From: VFMC01 sp050248155
GTDB lineage: Bacteria > Actinomycetota > Acidimicrobiia > Acidimicrobiales > Ilumatobacteraceae
Length of the DNA: 64,000 bases
NCBI GenBank assembly: GCA_050248155.1
Contig: JBFWSW010000003.1
Location: 69,025 to 133,024, forward strand
Reading direction: 5' to 3'
The translations under genes and the position numbers were made by a program. Under the pieces are notes generated by a model, which saw nothing but the letters and a program-made list of their open reading frames with translations, was not told where the DNA came from and made no database searches. Shown here piece by piece: positions 30,939 to 38,216 of the stretch. How positions within the stretch are numbered: position 1 is the first letter of the stretch; each line of letters opens with the position of its first letter.

Positions 30939-31805
30939 TCAACCGAGGCCGCGCGAGTCCTGCTTGAGGGCGGTGTCGACCGACAGCGCTGACGCGACCA
31001 CCAGGGAGTTCAGCGGCTGGGGCAGCTGCGTGTGGATCTGGACGACGTAGTTGTCGGCGGTGGTGAACATCGTCTTGGCGATGCCCTCGAAGGTCTTGGT
31101 GATCCGGGCGATCTCGGTGCCGGTGTGGTCTTCGATGCGGAAGTTCCAGGCACGCCAGTTCTCGGCCTTGATCGCGCCGTAGGTGTGGCCGCCCGCCTGC
31201 AGGCTGAAGTTGATCTTGCCGATCGCGTTGTTCTGCACGATGCGCCCGATCTCGTTGTCGGCCGCGTCGGTGACGACGACGGTGCTCTTGATCACCTTGG
31301 CAGGACGCGTGATCTTCAGCAGCACGTTGCCGTTCGTGTCGCTGATCTCGAGCTTGTGCGTCAGGAACTGATCGAGGTTCGACACGAGCCGCAGCACCTT
31401 CTTGGCGGCGCTCTGGCCGACCTGGTTCACCGCCGCGATCTGCCGCCCGGACTGGTCGAACACGCCGTACTGGTTGTTGAGCTCGATGATCTTGGCCTTC
31501 TGGTTCACGACCAGGATCGGTTCGCCGAAGATCGTGCCGTTGCCCTGGAACGCAACCTGCGACACGTGCGCGCTGCGATGCTTCGCGTCGCCGTAGAGCT
31601 GCTGCTGGATCTTCGCCGCGTCTGCTTCGTTGCCGACCGCGAGTGCACTGTCGAGCCGGTCGAGTCGTGGCGCCTGCTGTTGAACAGGATCGGTGCCGGT
31701 GATGCCGTTGTCGCTGACGTGGTCGGTCCACGCGCGGCCGTCCCAGTACCGGTGTTGATGGCGACCTGTCGGGTCGGGGTACCAGTTGGCCGGTGTCGTG
31801 CTCAT
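30939..31805 (-). CDS. DUF2510/scramblase-like (LURP-one-related) protein
   Basis: 288 aa. An N-terminal DUF2510 module (NWYPDPTGRHQHRYWDG, about 7-23) typical of actinobacterial envelope proteins is followed by a short linker and a beta-barrel phospholipid-scramblase/LURP-one-like domain (about 95-280) built of repeated strand pairs (VVNQKAKIIELNNQYGVF; YVVQIHTQLPQPLN). No transmembrane helix except a hydrophobic end. TACGCT lies 7 nt upstream of the ATG. It ends 1 nt from the convergent M23 gene's stop. Function is inferred only from fold. Confidence 0.8.
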   Translation of the reverse strand: MSTTPANWYPDPTGRHQHRYWDGRAWTDHVSDNGITGTDPVQQQAPRLDRLDSALAVGNEADAAKIQQQLYGDAKHRSAHVSQVAFQGNGTIFGEPILVVNQKAKIIELNNQYGVFDQSGRQIAAVNQVGQSAAKKVLRLVSNLDQFLTHKLEISDTNGNVLLKITRPAKVIKSTVVVTDAADNEIGRIVQNNAIGKINFSLQAGGHTYGAIKAENWRAWNFRIEDHTGTEIARITKTFEGIAKTMFTTADNYVVQIHTQLPQPLNSLVVASALSVDTALKQDSRGLG

Positions 31806-31812
31806 CGCGGCG

Positions 31813-31818
31813 AGCGTA
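31813..31818 (-). promoter_or_regulatory. Putative leaderless -10 box for the DUF2510 gene
   Basis: TACGCT on the minus strand, 7 nt before the ATG at 31805. Confidence 0.4.
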
Positions 31819-31846
31819 GCGAAACCCCGCGCGTCGCGGCCGTTGG

Positions 31847-32356
31847 TCAGTGCAGGTCGTCGGCCATGAGGATCACCTCACGGCCGAACGGGTCGAGCTG
31901 CCGCCCGGCGATGCGCTCGATGACGGTGATGGCCTGCGACGGATCGTCGACCAGCCCGCTCCAACGGATGAAGCCGCCCATGATGCCCACGAGGCGGTCA
32001 TCGACGTTCTCGTTGTGCACGACCACCTTGACGCTGCCCTCGAGCAGGTCGTGGAGCTCGGTGTAGAAGCTCTTCAGCCAGAGGCCCAGGTCGTCGACGC
32101 CGGTGAAGGGCCGGTGCCGGTAGGGCAACGACAGCTCGTCGTAGTTGTGCAGGTTGTGCGGCGCGGGGATGATGCTGACCAGGCAGCCGAACCCGTTCTC
32201 GCGCAACCAGATGATCTCCTCCTGGCGCCGGACGCGCCGGTGGTTGTCGCCATAGCCGCCGGGTCGCTCGCAGATGGCGAGCTTGTCCTTCATGATCCAG
32301 GTGAAGTTGCGAGGTGTGATGCCCAGGGCCCACTTTCCTCGGAGGCGAGGCGGCAT
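31847..32356 (-). CDS. Dual-specificity-phosphatase-like protein with N in place of the catalytic Cys
   Basis: 169 aa. It reads like a cysteine-phosphatase fold: a start rich in Trp/Lys, a middle strand GCLVSIIPAPHNL, then SVKVVVHNENVDDR and a following helix LVGIMGGFIRWSG. The register H114-x-5-R121 fits the HCX5R phosphate loop exactly, but the nucleophile position (115) is Asn. This suggests a catalytically dead binder of phosphorylated ligands. Start chosen at 32356, with AGGAAG 3 nt upstream as a weak ribosome-binding site. It lies downstream of tilS; no partner gene is evident. Confidence 0.6.
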   Translation of the reverse strand: MPPRLRGKWALGITPRNFTWIMKDKLAICERPGGYGDNHRRVRRQEEIIWLRENGFGCLVSIIPAPHNLHNYDELSLPYRHRPFTGVDDLGLWLKSFYTELHDLLEGSVKVVVHNENVDDRLVGIMGGFIRWSGLVDDPSQAITVIERIAGRQLDPFGREVILMADDLH

Positions 32357-32396
32357 CAGCTTCCTACTCTTCCGGGCGACATCGTCGCCGACCAGC

Positions 32397-33353
32397 CTAT
32401 CCCACCACGGAACCCTTCATCGGAGGCGACGAGACGGGATCCGGCCTCGATTCGGGCTCGATCGACAGGCGCTGCCGGCTGCGGCGCACCCAGGAGCCCC
32501 CGGCGATCTGGCAGGCCGTGGCCCGCCCGTTGGCCACCGCGAGCACGCGCTCGACGGTCGCGAGGTCGGGTGGGTGACCCGTGTCTCCGACCTCGGTCAA
32601 CCACCGCCGGATCGCCCGTCTGGCCAGCGGGACCGGTGCCGCGGCCAGCGCCCGTGCGTCGGACGGATCGATGGCTGCGGCGAGCCCGTCGAGCAGATCG
32701 CCCTCGTCACGCACGACGCCTGCCTGGCGGGTGAGAACCGGCACCAGGTCGCGGCCGGCGACGTCGCACAGCAGCGGCAGCACGTCGTGGCGGATCCGGT
32801 TGCGCGTGAAGCGTCGGTCGGTGTTCGACGGGTCGCGCACGACCTCGAGGCCGAGCACCTCGCACACCCACTCGGTCTCGTGCCGGCGGAGCCCCAGCAG
32901 CGGGCGCCGGGCGTCGGGCCGCATCGCGGCGATGCCCGACGACGCGCCGCGGAGCAGGTTCAACAGCACGGTCTCTGCCTGGTCGTCGGCGGTGTGGCCG
33001 GTCAGCACGTCGGGTGGCAGCGCCGCGTACCGAGCCGCCCGAGCCCGGGCCTCGAGGTTCGGACCGTCGGCGAGGTCGACCCGCACCGACCGCATCGTGA
33101 CGCCGAGGCGATCGGCGGTCCCGCGCACCACGTCGACCTCGGCGGCCGAGCCGGCGCGTAGGCCGTGATCGACGTGCACGATCGTGACCGTGCACCCGGC
33201 TGCCACCGCGAGCGCGGCGAGCGCCGTGGAGTCGGGGCCCCCGGACACGGCGCACGTGACGTGCGTGCCCGCCTGGGGGAACGGGCACCGCTCGATGATG
33301 CCGTCGAACCGAGGTGCTGCCGCCGCTGGCACGAGGAGATGCCGCGGCGTCAT
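32397..33353 (-). CDS. tilS: tRNA(Ile)-lysidine synthase
   Basis: Makes lysidine at the wobble base of tRNA-Ile(CAU), an essential step in reading AUA. 318 aa, single N-type ATP pyrophosphatase domain with the PP-loop SGGPDS at residues 37-42, the HVDHG block, LTGHTADDQAETVLLNLLRG and the C-terminal RNIRxxVLP-type RNRIRHDVLPLL. ATG at 33353 is used; GTG at 33356 adds one residue. The 48-aa gene upstream ends 6 nt away (3 nt if GTG is used), so the two are cotranscribed. hpt and ftsH, frequent neighbours, are not here. Confidence 0.94.
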   Translation of the reverse strand: MTPRHLLVPAAAAPRFDGIIERCPFPQAGTHVTCAVSGGPDSTALAALAVAAGCTVTIVHVDHGLRAGSAAEVDVVRGTADRLGVTMRSVRVDLADGPNLEARARAARYAALPPDVLTGHTADDQAETVLLNLLRGASSGIAAMRPDARRPLLGLRRHETEWVCEVLGLEVVRDPSNTDRRFTRNRIRHDVLPLLCDVAGRDLVPVLTRQAGVVRDEGDLLDGLAAAIDPSDARALAAAPVPLARRAIRRWLTEVGDTGHPPDLATVERVLAVANGRATACQIAGGSWVRRSRQRLSIEPESRPDPVSSPPMKGSVVG

Positions 33354-33359
33354 CACGAA

Positions 33360-33506
33360 TCAGTCGTCGCGGCGCTGACGCCTGCCGGGGTAGTGCTGCG
33401 ACGTCACGGACTTCAGGTACCCGCCGACCAGGGCCACCACGGCGAGCACGGACGCGAAGGTGAGGACGACGCCGATCCACCAGTGCCAGATGTTCGCCGC
33501 GAGCAT
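33360..33506 (-). CDS. 48-aa membrane protein
   Basis: Short frame MLAANIWHWWIGVVLTFAS... with one hydrophobic helix (about 8-29) and a basic end (YPGRRQRRDD). TACGCT lies 6 nt before the ATG at 33506, suggesting a leaderless message. It stops 6 nt before tilS, on the same strand, and has strong codon-position GC bias. Function unknown; a single-pass protein with cytoplasmic basic tail is the most likely form. Confidence 0.7.
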   Translation of the reverse strand: MLAANIWHWWIGVVLTFASVLAVVALVGGYLKSVTSQHYPGRRQRRDD

Positions 33507-33512
33507 GCGATC

Positions 33513-33518
33513 AGCGTA
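33513..33518 (-). promoter_or_regulatory. Putative leaderless -10 box upstream of the 48-aa gene and tilS
   Basis: TACGCT on the minus strand, 6 nt before the ATG at 33506. Confidence 0.4.
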
Positions 33519-33560
33519 GCCACCACCGCGGTGACCGGGACCAATCCGTCAACCCGATCG

Positions 33561-33815
33561 TCACACCGCGTCGGGCTCACCGGCCAGATCGGTGTCGCCG
33601 AAGCAGTTCACGATCCGGTCGAGCAAGCCCGGTGGCAGCGTGTCGTTGTGGCACTTCTGCGAGATCACCATCTTGAGCTCGGCGTGGAAGTCGAAGGCCT
33701 GCAAGCAGTCGAGGCAGCCGTTCAGGTGGCGGCGGATGGCATCCTGCGTCTCGTCGGACAGCTCGCGGTCGAGGAAGGCCTCGAGCTCTCGCAAGGTCTC
33801 GTTGCAGTCAGCCAT
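33561..33815 (-). CDS. rsrA: Zinc-binding anti-sigma factor (RsrA-like)
   Basis: 84 aa ZAS-family anti-sigma factor. H30, C34 and C37 (HLNGCLDC) with C4 form the zinc/thiol switch, as in RsrA of Streptomyces and RshA of mycobacteria; C55 is an additional cysteine. Under thiol stress the protein would release its sigma factor. Start at ATG 33815, overlapping the sigma gene's 3' end by 8 nt, which couples their translation. The symbol is by resemblance, not proven orthology. Confidence 0.85.
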   Translation of the reverse strand: MADCNETLRELEAFLDRELSDETQDAIRRHLNGCLDCLQAFDFHAELKMVISQKCHNDTLPPGLLDRIVNCFGDTDLAGEPDAV

Positions 33816-34410
33816 GGGTGCGAACTTCCGCGGTGTCGGGCGCCGTCTCGGCGGATCGTGTCGTCAGGCCTCGGGCCTCCGCATAGTCCATCAACCGCTT
33901 CTGCATCGCCTTTCTTCCCCGGTGCAGCCTCGACATCACGGTGCCGATCGGGATGTCGAGCATCTCGGCGATCTCCTTGTACGTGAAGTCCTCGACGTCT
34001 GCCAGGAGCACGGGCATCCGGAACGTCTCCGGCAGGGCCTCCAGCGCTTCCTTCACCTCATCGTCGGTGAAGAGATCGAACAGCTGGTCCTCGGCGCTGC
34101 GACTCGTCGTGCCGATCGTGCCCAACCGCCGATACATGTACAGCTCCTCGACGTCGTCGAGCTCGGTCTCGGTCGGGCGTCGCTGCTTCGCGCGGTAGAT
34201 GTTGATGTAGGTGTTGGTCAGGATGCGGAACAGCCAGGCCCGGAGGTTGGTGCCCTCCTCGAAGCCTGCGAACCCGCGGTACGCACGCAGGTAGGTCTCC
34301 TGCAGGAGGTCTTCGGCGTCGGCCCGGTTGCGCGTCATGCGCAGCGCCGCGCTGTACAGCTGCGGTGCGTACTGCATCGCCTCGGCGGCGAAGGCGTTTC
34401 GGTCGGCCAT
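33808..34410 (-). CDS. sigR: ECF sigma factor, SigR/SigH type
   Basis: 200 aa RNA polymerase sigma factor of the thiol-stress ECF group. Region 2 (about 10-80) contains NRADAEDLLQETYLRAYRGF and NLRAWLFRILTNTYINIYR; region 4 (about 120-180) contains LPETFRMPVLLADVEDFTYK and EIAEMLDIPIGTVMSRLHRG. The gene is directly followed by an RsrA-like anti-sigma gene, the classic arrangement. A TAGGGT box 6 nt before the ATG is a plausible housekeeping -10; no clear GGAAT/GTT self-recognised promoter could be placed. Confidence 0.93.
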   Translation of the reverse strand: MADRNAFAAEAMQYAPQLYSAALRMTRNRADAEDLLQETYLRAYRGFAGFEEGTNLRAWLFRILTNTYINIYRAKQRRPTETELDDVEELYMYRRLGTIGTTSRSAEDQLFDLFTDDEVKEALEALPETFRMPVLLADVEDFTYKEIAEMLDIPIGTVMSRLHRGRKAMQKRLMDYAEARGLTTRSAETAPDTAEVRTHG

Positions 34411-34416
34411 GGACCG

Positions 34417-34422
34417 ACCCTA
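34417..34422 (-). promoter_or_regulatory. Putative leaderless -10 box for sigR
   Basis: TAGGGT on the minus strand, 6 nt before the ATG at 34410. Confidence 0.35.
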
Positions 34423-34466
34423 CCCAAACGATGCGCCGGCCGATCCTCCGCCCGCGCGGGCTCGCT

Positions 34467-35843
34467 CTACCGCTCCGCGTTCGAGAACCTTCGCGCCTTG
34501 CCGGTTCGCGGATCGCGCACGAGCGCGTCGACCCGGCGCACGGCGACCCGTGCGGTGGCCGCGCCTCCCGCTGCGAGCGCGGCGACCAGCTCGCCCTCGA
34601 GGACGTGCAGGTCGACGTACCCGTCGGCCACGACGTCGACGCCGACGTCGCTGCCGTCGGCGTGCACCCTGAAGTCGCGGACGCCCGGGTTCCGAACCAT
34701 CACCGAGCGAATGGTGAGCGGGTGGATGGCGACCCCGGCGACGCGGAGGTGCTCGTCGGACCGGCCTTGCAGGACGGCCCGCTGATGGCCGTGCGCCGCC
34801 GGTGGCATCAGCGTCATGGCGTCGTCGAGGCGGTAACGGATGAGTGGTTGGGTGAGGTTGAACAGGTTCGTGACGAGCACGTGGTGCGCCTCGACGCCAG
34901 GAGCGACGGGGCGGTCGTCGGCGTCGACCGGTTCGACGATCGCGAGATCGCCGGCGAAGTCGAACACGTCGCTGCCGGGTGGTGCCGCCCCGATGAGGCC
35001 CTCGCTGGACGCGAACGAGTTCCCCGGCGGGCCGCCGAAACCGATGGCGATGCGCTCGGCGACGTCGGGGGTCAGCTGCTCGCTGGTCACCTGCACTGCC
35101 TGGGGACGGATCGACAGGTCGCCGGCGGCCTGGGCATCGGCGAGCCGTGCGATCGTCGATGCGTATCCGTTCAGCACGAGCGGCTGAGCGTCTTGCACTC
35201 GCTCGACGAGGTCGCGGAACGGCAGGGTCGCCGGAGCGAAGGTCACCGCCGCCAGCGCACGGTCTGCGATCGAGGGCAGGATCCGGGTGGCGTGCACGCA
35301 GACCGGTGCGGCGACGACCGTGATCGGCACCGGGAATGGCAGGGGCCAGCCGACGGCCGCGGCAAGCGGCGCCAGCCCGGGACGGAGGATCGCGCCGACG
35401 TACTCCGCCGCCGCGGTGTGGTGATACGCGAAGATCCCGCGTTCGCCCGAGCTGCCACCCGATGCGATCACCACGTACTCGTCGGCGAAGAGGTGGGGGT
35501 GCTCGGCGAGCGACGACAGGTGTGCCTCGACGGCCGCCCGGGTCAGGCGACGGTCGGTCACGATCTCGTCGTAGGCCGACATCATCTCGCCCTTGGTCAT
35601 GACCGGCAGGGACGCGAGGTCGGCGAGGTCGAACGTCGAAGGATCGATGCCGGCGAGGCGTCGGGCGTGGAACGGAGCATGCTCGATGGCCGCTGCGAGC
35701 AGCGTGCGCAGCCGTGAGGTCTGCAACTCGCGGAGCTGCGCCGAACCACATCGGAGCCGGTCGAAGTGCTGTGGCATCTCGGCGACGAGCTGCGCGCGTG
35801 CCGAATCGAGGGTGGTCGAGGGTGGGGCCGCCGGGATGGTCAT
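34467..35843 (-). CDS. PaaK-like (phenylacetate-CoA ligase family) adenylate-forming enzyme
   Basis: 458 aa. N-terminal acyl/aryl-CoA ligase region with SGGSSGERGIF (phosphate-binding loop, compare TSGTTG), a middle VLNGYASTIARLADAQAAG and a C-terminal acidic/basic pair (LIRYRLDDAM, and the late TGKARR), in the order of phenylacetate-CoA ligase. A GGAG lies 6 nt before the ATG at 35843. It overlaps the upstream tetR stop (ATGA), so the regulator probably controls it. Substrate unknown. Confidence 0.85.
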   Translation of the reverse strand: MTIPAAPPSTTLDSARAQLVAEMPQHFDRLRCGSAQLRELQTSRLRTLLAAAIEHAPFHARRLAGIDPSTFDLADLASLPVMTKGEMMSAYDEIVTDRRLTRAAVEAHLSSLAEHPHLFADEYVVIASGGSSGERGIFAYHHTAAAEYVGAILRPGLAPLAAAVGWPLPFPVPITVVAAPVCVHATRILPSIADRALAAVTFAPATLPFRDLVERVQDAQPLVLNGYASTIARLADAQAAGDLSIRPQAVQVTSEQLTPDVAERIAIGFGGPPGNSFASSEGLIGAAPPGSDVFDFAGDLAIVEPVDADDRPVAPGVEAHHVLVTNLFNLTQPLIRYRLDDAMTLMPPAAHGHQRAVLQGRSDEHLRVAGVAIHPLTIRSVMVRNPGVRDFRVHADGSDVGVDVVADGYVDLHVLEGELVAALAAGGAATARVAVRRVDALVRDPRTGKARRFSNAER

Positions 35844-36454
35844 CGGGTGCTCCTGTCGCCGAGGGCCGTTGCCTCGACAGCGCGGGCCATGTCGATCGCG
35901 AGTCGGGCTGTGTCGAGGGATGGGTCGCTCATGTGCTCGGTGACGAGCCCCGTGGCCGTGGCCAGCGCGATGACGGCCAGGTCGCGCGCGGGCATCGGCG
36001 GTTCGCCGCCGGCAGCTCGGTGCACCTCCTCCACGAGGCTCGTGATGCTCTCGATCGTGCGCCGGTGCAGCTCGGCGTACCGTTCGTTCACCTGCGGGTG
36101 CCGCCACGCGTGGGCACGGAACTCGAGCAGCGCGGCCTGCCACGCCGTCGATCCGACGCTCGTCCTGATCGCCTGCTCGATGAGCGGTGCGACACCCGAC
36201 CCGCCCGCTGCGGAGGCCTGCGTGACCGACGCCTCGTGCCGGCGCTCGATGTTCTCCTCGAGGACGGCGAGGAACAGGTCGTCCTTGCCCTGGAAGCGTG
36301 AGTACACAGCGCCCTTCGAGAAACCTGCCCGATCGGCGATGACGTCGAGCGACGCGCCGTGGTACCCGTGCTGCTCGAACTGTTCACGAGCCGCGTCGAG
36401 CACCGCCCGACGGTTGGCCTCACGCACCTCCGCTCGGTTGCGCCGTACTACCAT
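35840..36454 (-). CDS. TetR-family transcriptional regulator
   Basis: 204 aa. An N-terminal helix-turn-helix (about 15-60: AVLDAAREQFEQHGYHGASL, VIADRAGFSKGAVYSRF) is followed by an all-helical ligand domain. A 20-bp perfect palindrome overlaps its own promoter just upstream, so it probably autoregulates and represses the PaaK-like gene cotranscribed after it. The ligand is likely an acyl-CoA or aromatic acid, by association; that is inference. Confidence 0.92.
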   Translation of the reverse strand: MVVRRNRAEVREANRRAVLDAAREQFEQHGYHGASLDVIADRAGFSKGAVYSRFQGKDDLFLAVLEENIERRHEASVTQASAAGGSGVAPLIEQAIRTSVGSTAWQAALLEFRAHAWRHPQVNERYAELHRRTIESITSLVEEVHRAAGGEPPMPARDLAVIALATATGLVTEHMSDPSLDTARLAIDMARAVEATALGDRSTR

Positions 36455-36457
36455 ACC

Positions 36458-36477
36458 GAGAGTATTGCAATACTCTC
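36458..36477. promoter_or_regulatory. TetR operator palindrome
   Basis: Perfect 20-bp palindrome GAGAGTATTGCAATACTCTC, directly upstream of the tetR ATG. The minus-strand -10 box lies inside it, as expected for autorepression. Confidence 0.75.
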
Positions 36478-36489
36478 AGTATCAATCAA
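36461..36489 (-). promoter_or_regulatory. Promoter of the tetR-paaK-like operon
   Basis: On the minus strand, TTGATT (36489-36484), 17 nt, AATACT (36466-36461), then 6 nt to the tetR ATG. Spacing is optimal for a primary sigma promoter and the -10 sits within the operator palindrome. Confidence 0.6.
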
Positions 36490-37034
36490 GGGGTCTGGTC
36501 CGCACGGGGCCGGCACGACGCGACGGACGGATGGCCGTCGGCGACGAGGCGCATGAAGCCGTCCACCGATCCGACGAAGCGCTCGAGCAGGTCGGCGAGC
36601 TGCACGCGCTCGGCCGCCGAGTAGTCGCTCATCAGATGGGTCAGGAAGATGCCACGTCGCCGGGCGACCTCGGCGTGGCGGCGCGTGCCGAGCGCCGTCA
36701 GCGACACCATGACGACCCGGCCGTCCTCGTCCGACGACTGCCTCGAGGCGAAGCCGTCGTTCACCAAGCGCTGGACGGCGCGCGTCGCGGTCGAGGGGTC
36801 GACACGAAGTGCGTCGGCCAGCTCGCTCATCCGCCACTGCGGCCGGGTGACCAGCACGTCGAGCGTGTCCGCCTGCCCCGGGTCGAGCGCGTCGTCCCCG
36901 GTGCCGTACAGGTGCTCGCGCAGCCTCGACGCCGATGCGCCGCGCCGCATCTCGATCCAGGCGAGACCGATGCGCACCGCCAACCGGAGCTGGTCGGGTT
37001 GGCGCAGGTCGACGGGCTCGAAGGCGGACGACAT
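36486..37034 (-). CDS. MarR-family transcriptional regulator
   Basis: 182 aa. Winged-helix core with MSELADALRVDPSTATRAVQ (recognition helix region, about 87-106) and the wing SSDEDGRVVMVSLTALG, flanked by long dimerisation helices. The ATG at 37034 is 21 nt from the divergent hydrolase ATG and its -10-like TACCCT overlaps that gene's -10. Its stop codon overlaps the -35 of the TetR promoter. Likely regulates itself and the divergent hydrolase; ligand unknown. Confidence 0.9.
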   Translation of the reverse strand: MSSAFEPVDLRQPDQLRLAVRIGLAWIEMRRGASASRLREHLYGTGDDALDPGQADTLDVLVTRPQWRMSELADALRVDPSTATRAVQRLVNDGFASRQSSDEDGRVVMVSLTALGTRRHAEVARRRGIFLTHLMSDYSAAERVQLADLLERFVGSVDGFMRLVADGHPSVASCRPRADQTP

Positions 37035-37042
37035 GTCGAAAG

Positions 37043-37049
37043 TAGGGTA
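37043..37049. promoter_or_regulatory. Shared -10 region of marR and the divergent hydrolase
   Basis: TAGGGTA reads TAGGGT for the rightward gene (7 nt before ATG 37056) and TACCCT for the leftward gene (9 nt before ATG 37034). Only one polymerase could melt this site at a time. Confidence 0.45.
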
Positions 37050-37055
37050 ACGCCG

Positions 37056-37766
37056 ATGGGCGGCCCGAGCGAGGACGGAGCGGCTGGTCAGGCGGCCACC
37101 CCACTCGACGTCCTGGGCGTGCTCGCGACCCAGGAGGTGATGGTCGCTCCGCACCTGCGCCACGTCGAGATGTTCACGATGAAGGGTTTGCTCACGCTGA
37201 TGTGGCACGAGCCCTCCGACGAGAGCACACCGGGTGCGGCGATCGTGGCGTGCGGCGGGGCGATGGGAGGGCTGCTCGGACCGGCCGGCGGCCTGTACCA
37301 CCGCCTGGGGGAGGAGTGGGCTGCGCGCGGCGTCCCCGTGCTCCGCGTCAGCTACCGGCGGCCGAACGATCTCGACACCTGCTGCGTCGACGTCGCGGCG
37401 GCGGTGCAACTCGCGATGGGCGCCTCGGGTGCCGAGCGGGCCGTCGTCATGGGGCACAGCTTCGGCGGCGCCGTCGCCGTACGGGTCGGGGTGGGGTTGA
37501 GCCCCATGGTGTCGGGTGTGGTCACCTTTGCGACGCAGTCGGCCGGATGCGAGCTCGCGGCCGGGCTGGAGGGCAAGCCGCTGCTCATGTTCCACGGCGA
37601 GCGCGACGAGATCCTGCCCATCGAAGCGAGCGAGATGGTGCGTCTCATCGCCGGCCACGGCGAGCTCGTCCGGTTGCCCGGCGACGGGCACCTTCTCGCG
37701 AAGAGCGGTGACATCGTGTGGGAGCGGCTCGAGGAGTGGCTCCCCGCAGTCTTGATGAACCCTTGA
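37056..37766 (+). CDS. Alpha/beta hydrolase
   Basis: 236 aa. Nucleophile elbow VMGHSFGGAVAV with Ser at about 135, acid in FHGERDEILP and a terminal GDGHLLAKSGD carrying the catalytic His. The N-terminal 40 residues are an extra segment before the first strand. The ATG at 37056 follows the shared TAGGGTA by 7 nt, a leaderless layout. Divergent from marR, hence a probable MarR target. Followed by a hairpin-rich gap. Substrate unknown; length suits a small esterase or dienelactone-hydrolase-like enzyme. Confidence 0.85.
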   Translation: MGGPSEDGAAGQAATPLDVLGVLATQEVMVAPHLRHVEMFTMKGLLTLMWHEPSDESTPGAAIVACGGAMGGLLGPAGGLYHRLGEEWAARGVPVLRVSYRRPNDLDTCCVDVAAAVQLAMGASGAERAVVMGHSFGGAVAVRVGVGLSPMVSGVVTFATQSAGCELAAGLEGKPLLMFHGERDEILPIEASEMVRLIAGHGELVRLPGDGHLLAKSGDIVWERLEEWLPAVLMNP

Positions 37767-37801
37767 GGTTGCTCCGGCCTAGGAGTGGGAACGACTTCTT
37801 C

Positions 37802-37844
37802 GTCAGACACCGTGCCTGACACCGCTCCGGGTGGAGAGGCCCGG
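37802..37844. repeat. Two short inverted repeats (REP-like head)
   Basis: GTCAGACAC-C-GTGCCTGAC (37802-37820) is an imperfect 9+9 bp inverted repeat with one mismatch. It is followed by CCGGG...CCCGG (37827-37844). Their look recalls REP-type dispersed elements; copy number outside the window is not known. Confidence 0.5.
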
Positions 37845-37859
37845 AACCGCTTTGTCACG

Positions 37860-37895
37860 CGAGAGCCCCTCGTCCCCCTGGACGAGGGGCTCTCG
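37860..37895. terminator. Strong 16-bp hairpin, probable bidirectional terminator
   Basis: CGAGAGCCCCTCGTCC (37860-37875) pairs perfectly with GGACGAGGGGCTCTCG (37880-37895) around a CCCT loop. It lies 94 nt after the hydrolase stop, facing the leftward DUF4143 gene end. There is no U-run on either strand, so termination efficiency is uncertain; many actinobacterial terminators lack one. Confidence 0.65.
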
Positions 37896-37913
37896 TGTCG
37901 ATGGGGCGATCCT

Positions 37914-38143
37914 GCCGGTCCGGCCGTTCACACGTCGGGCATGAGCGCGGGCTCGGCCGGACCGGCGCCGGAAGCCTTCCCAGCGCGGCGAAGCGCAAAC
38001 TCGCAAGGTTCTGTCAAGAACGGCGACGGTCCGTGGACGCCGATCGTGCTGCCGCGTACGGTCGGGGTTTCCGCCTCGTACTGCATCACTCACCGTGGCG
38101 GGAACCACCGGGTGGCCCCACCTGGGAGCGGGCGGGTGGGGCC
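37914..38143. repeat. Further inverted repeats in the 37767-38216 gene-free gap
   Basis: GCCGGTCCGGCCG (37914-37926) pairs perfectly with CGGCCGGACCGGC (37954-37966). GGCCCCACC (38114-38122) pairs with GGTGGGGCC (38135-38143). No convincing coding frame or tRNA exists in the 450-bp gap. Together with the terminator and the REP-like head it forms a structure-dense spacer whose role is unknown. Confidence 0.6.
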
Positions 38144-38216
38144 TCCACCCGATGGCGCGGGTGATGTCGGGTCGTGGCTGTACGAGCTGCGCGACGACTG
38201 TCGATCGCTCGAGTCG

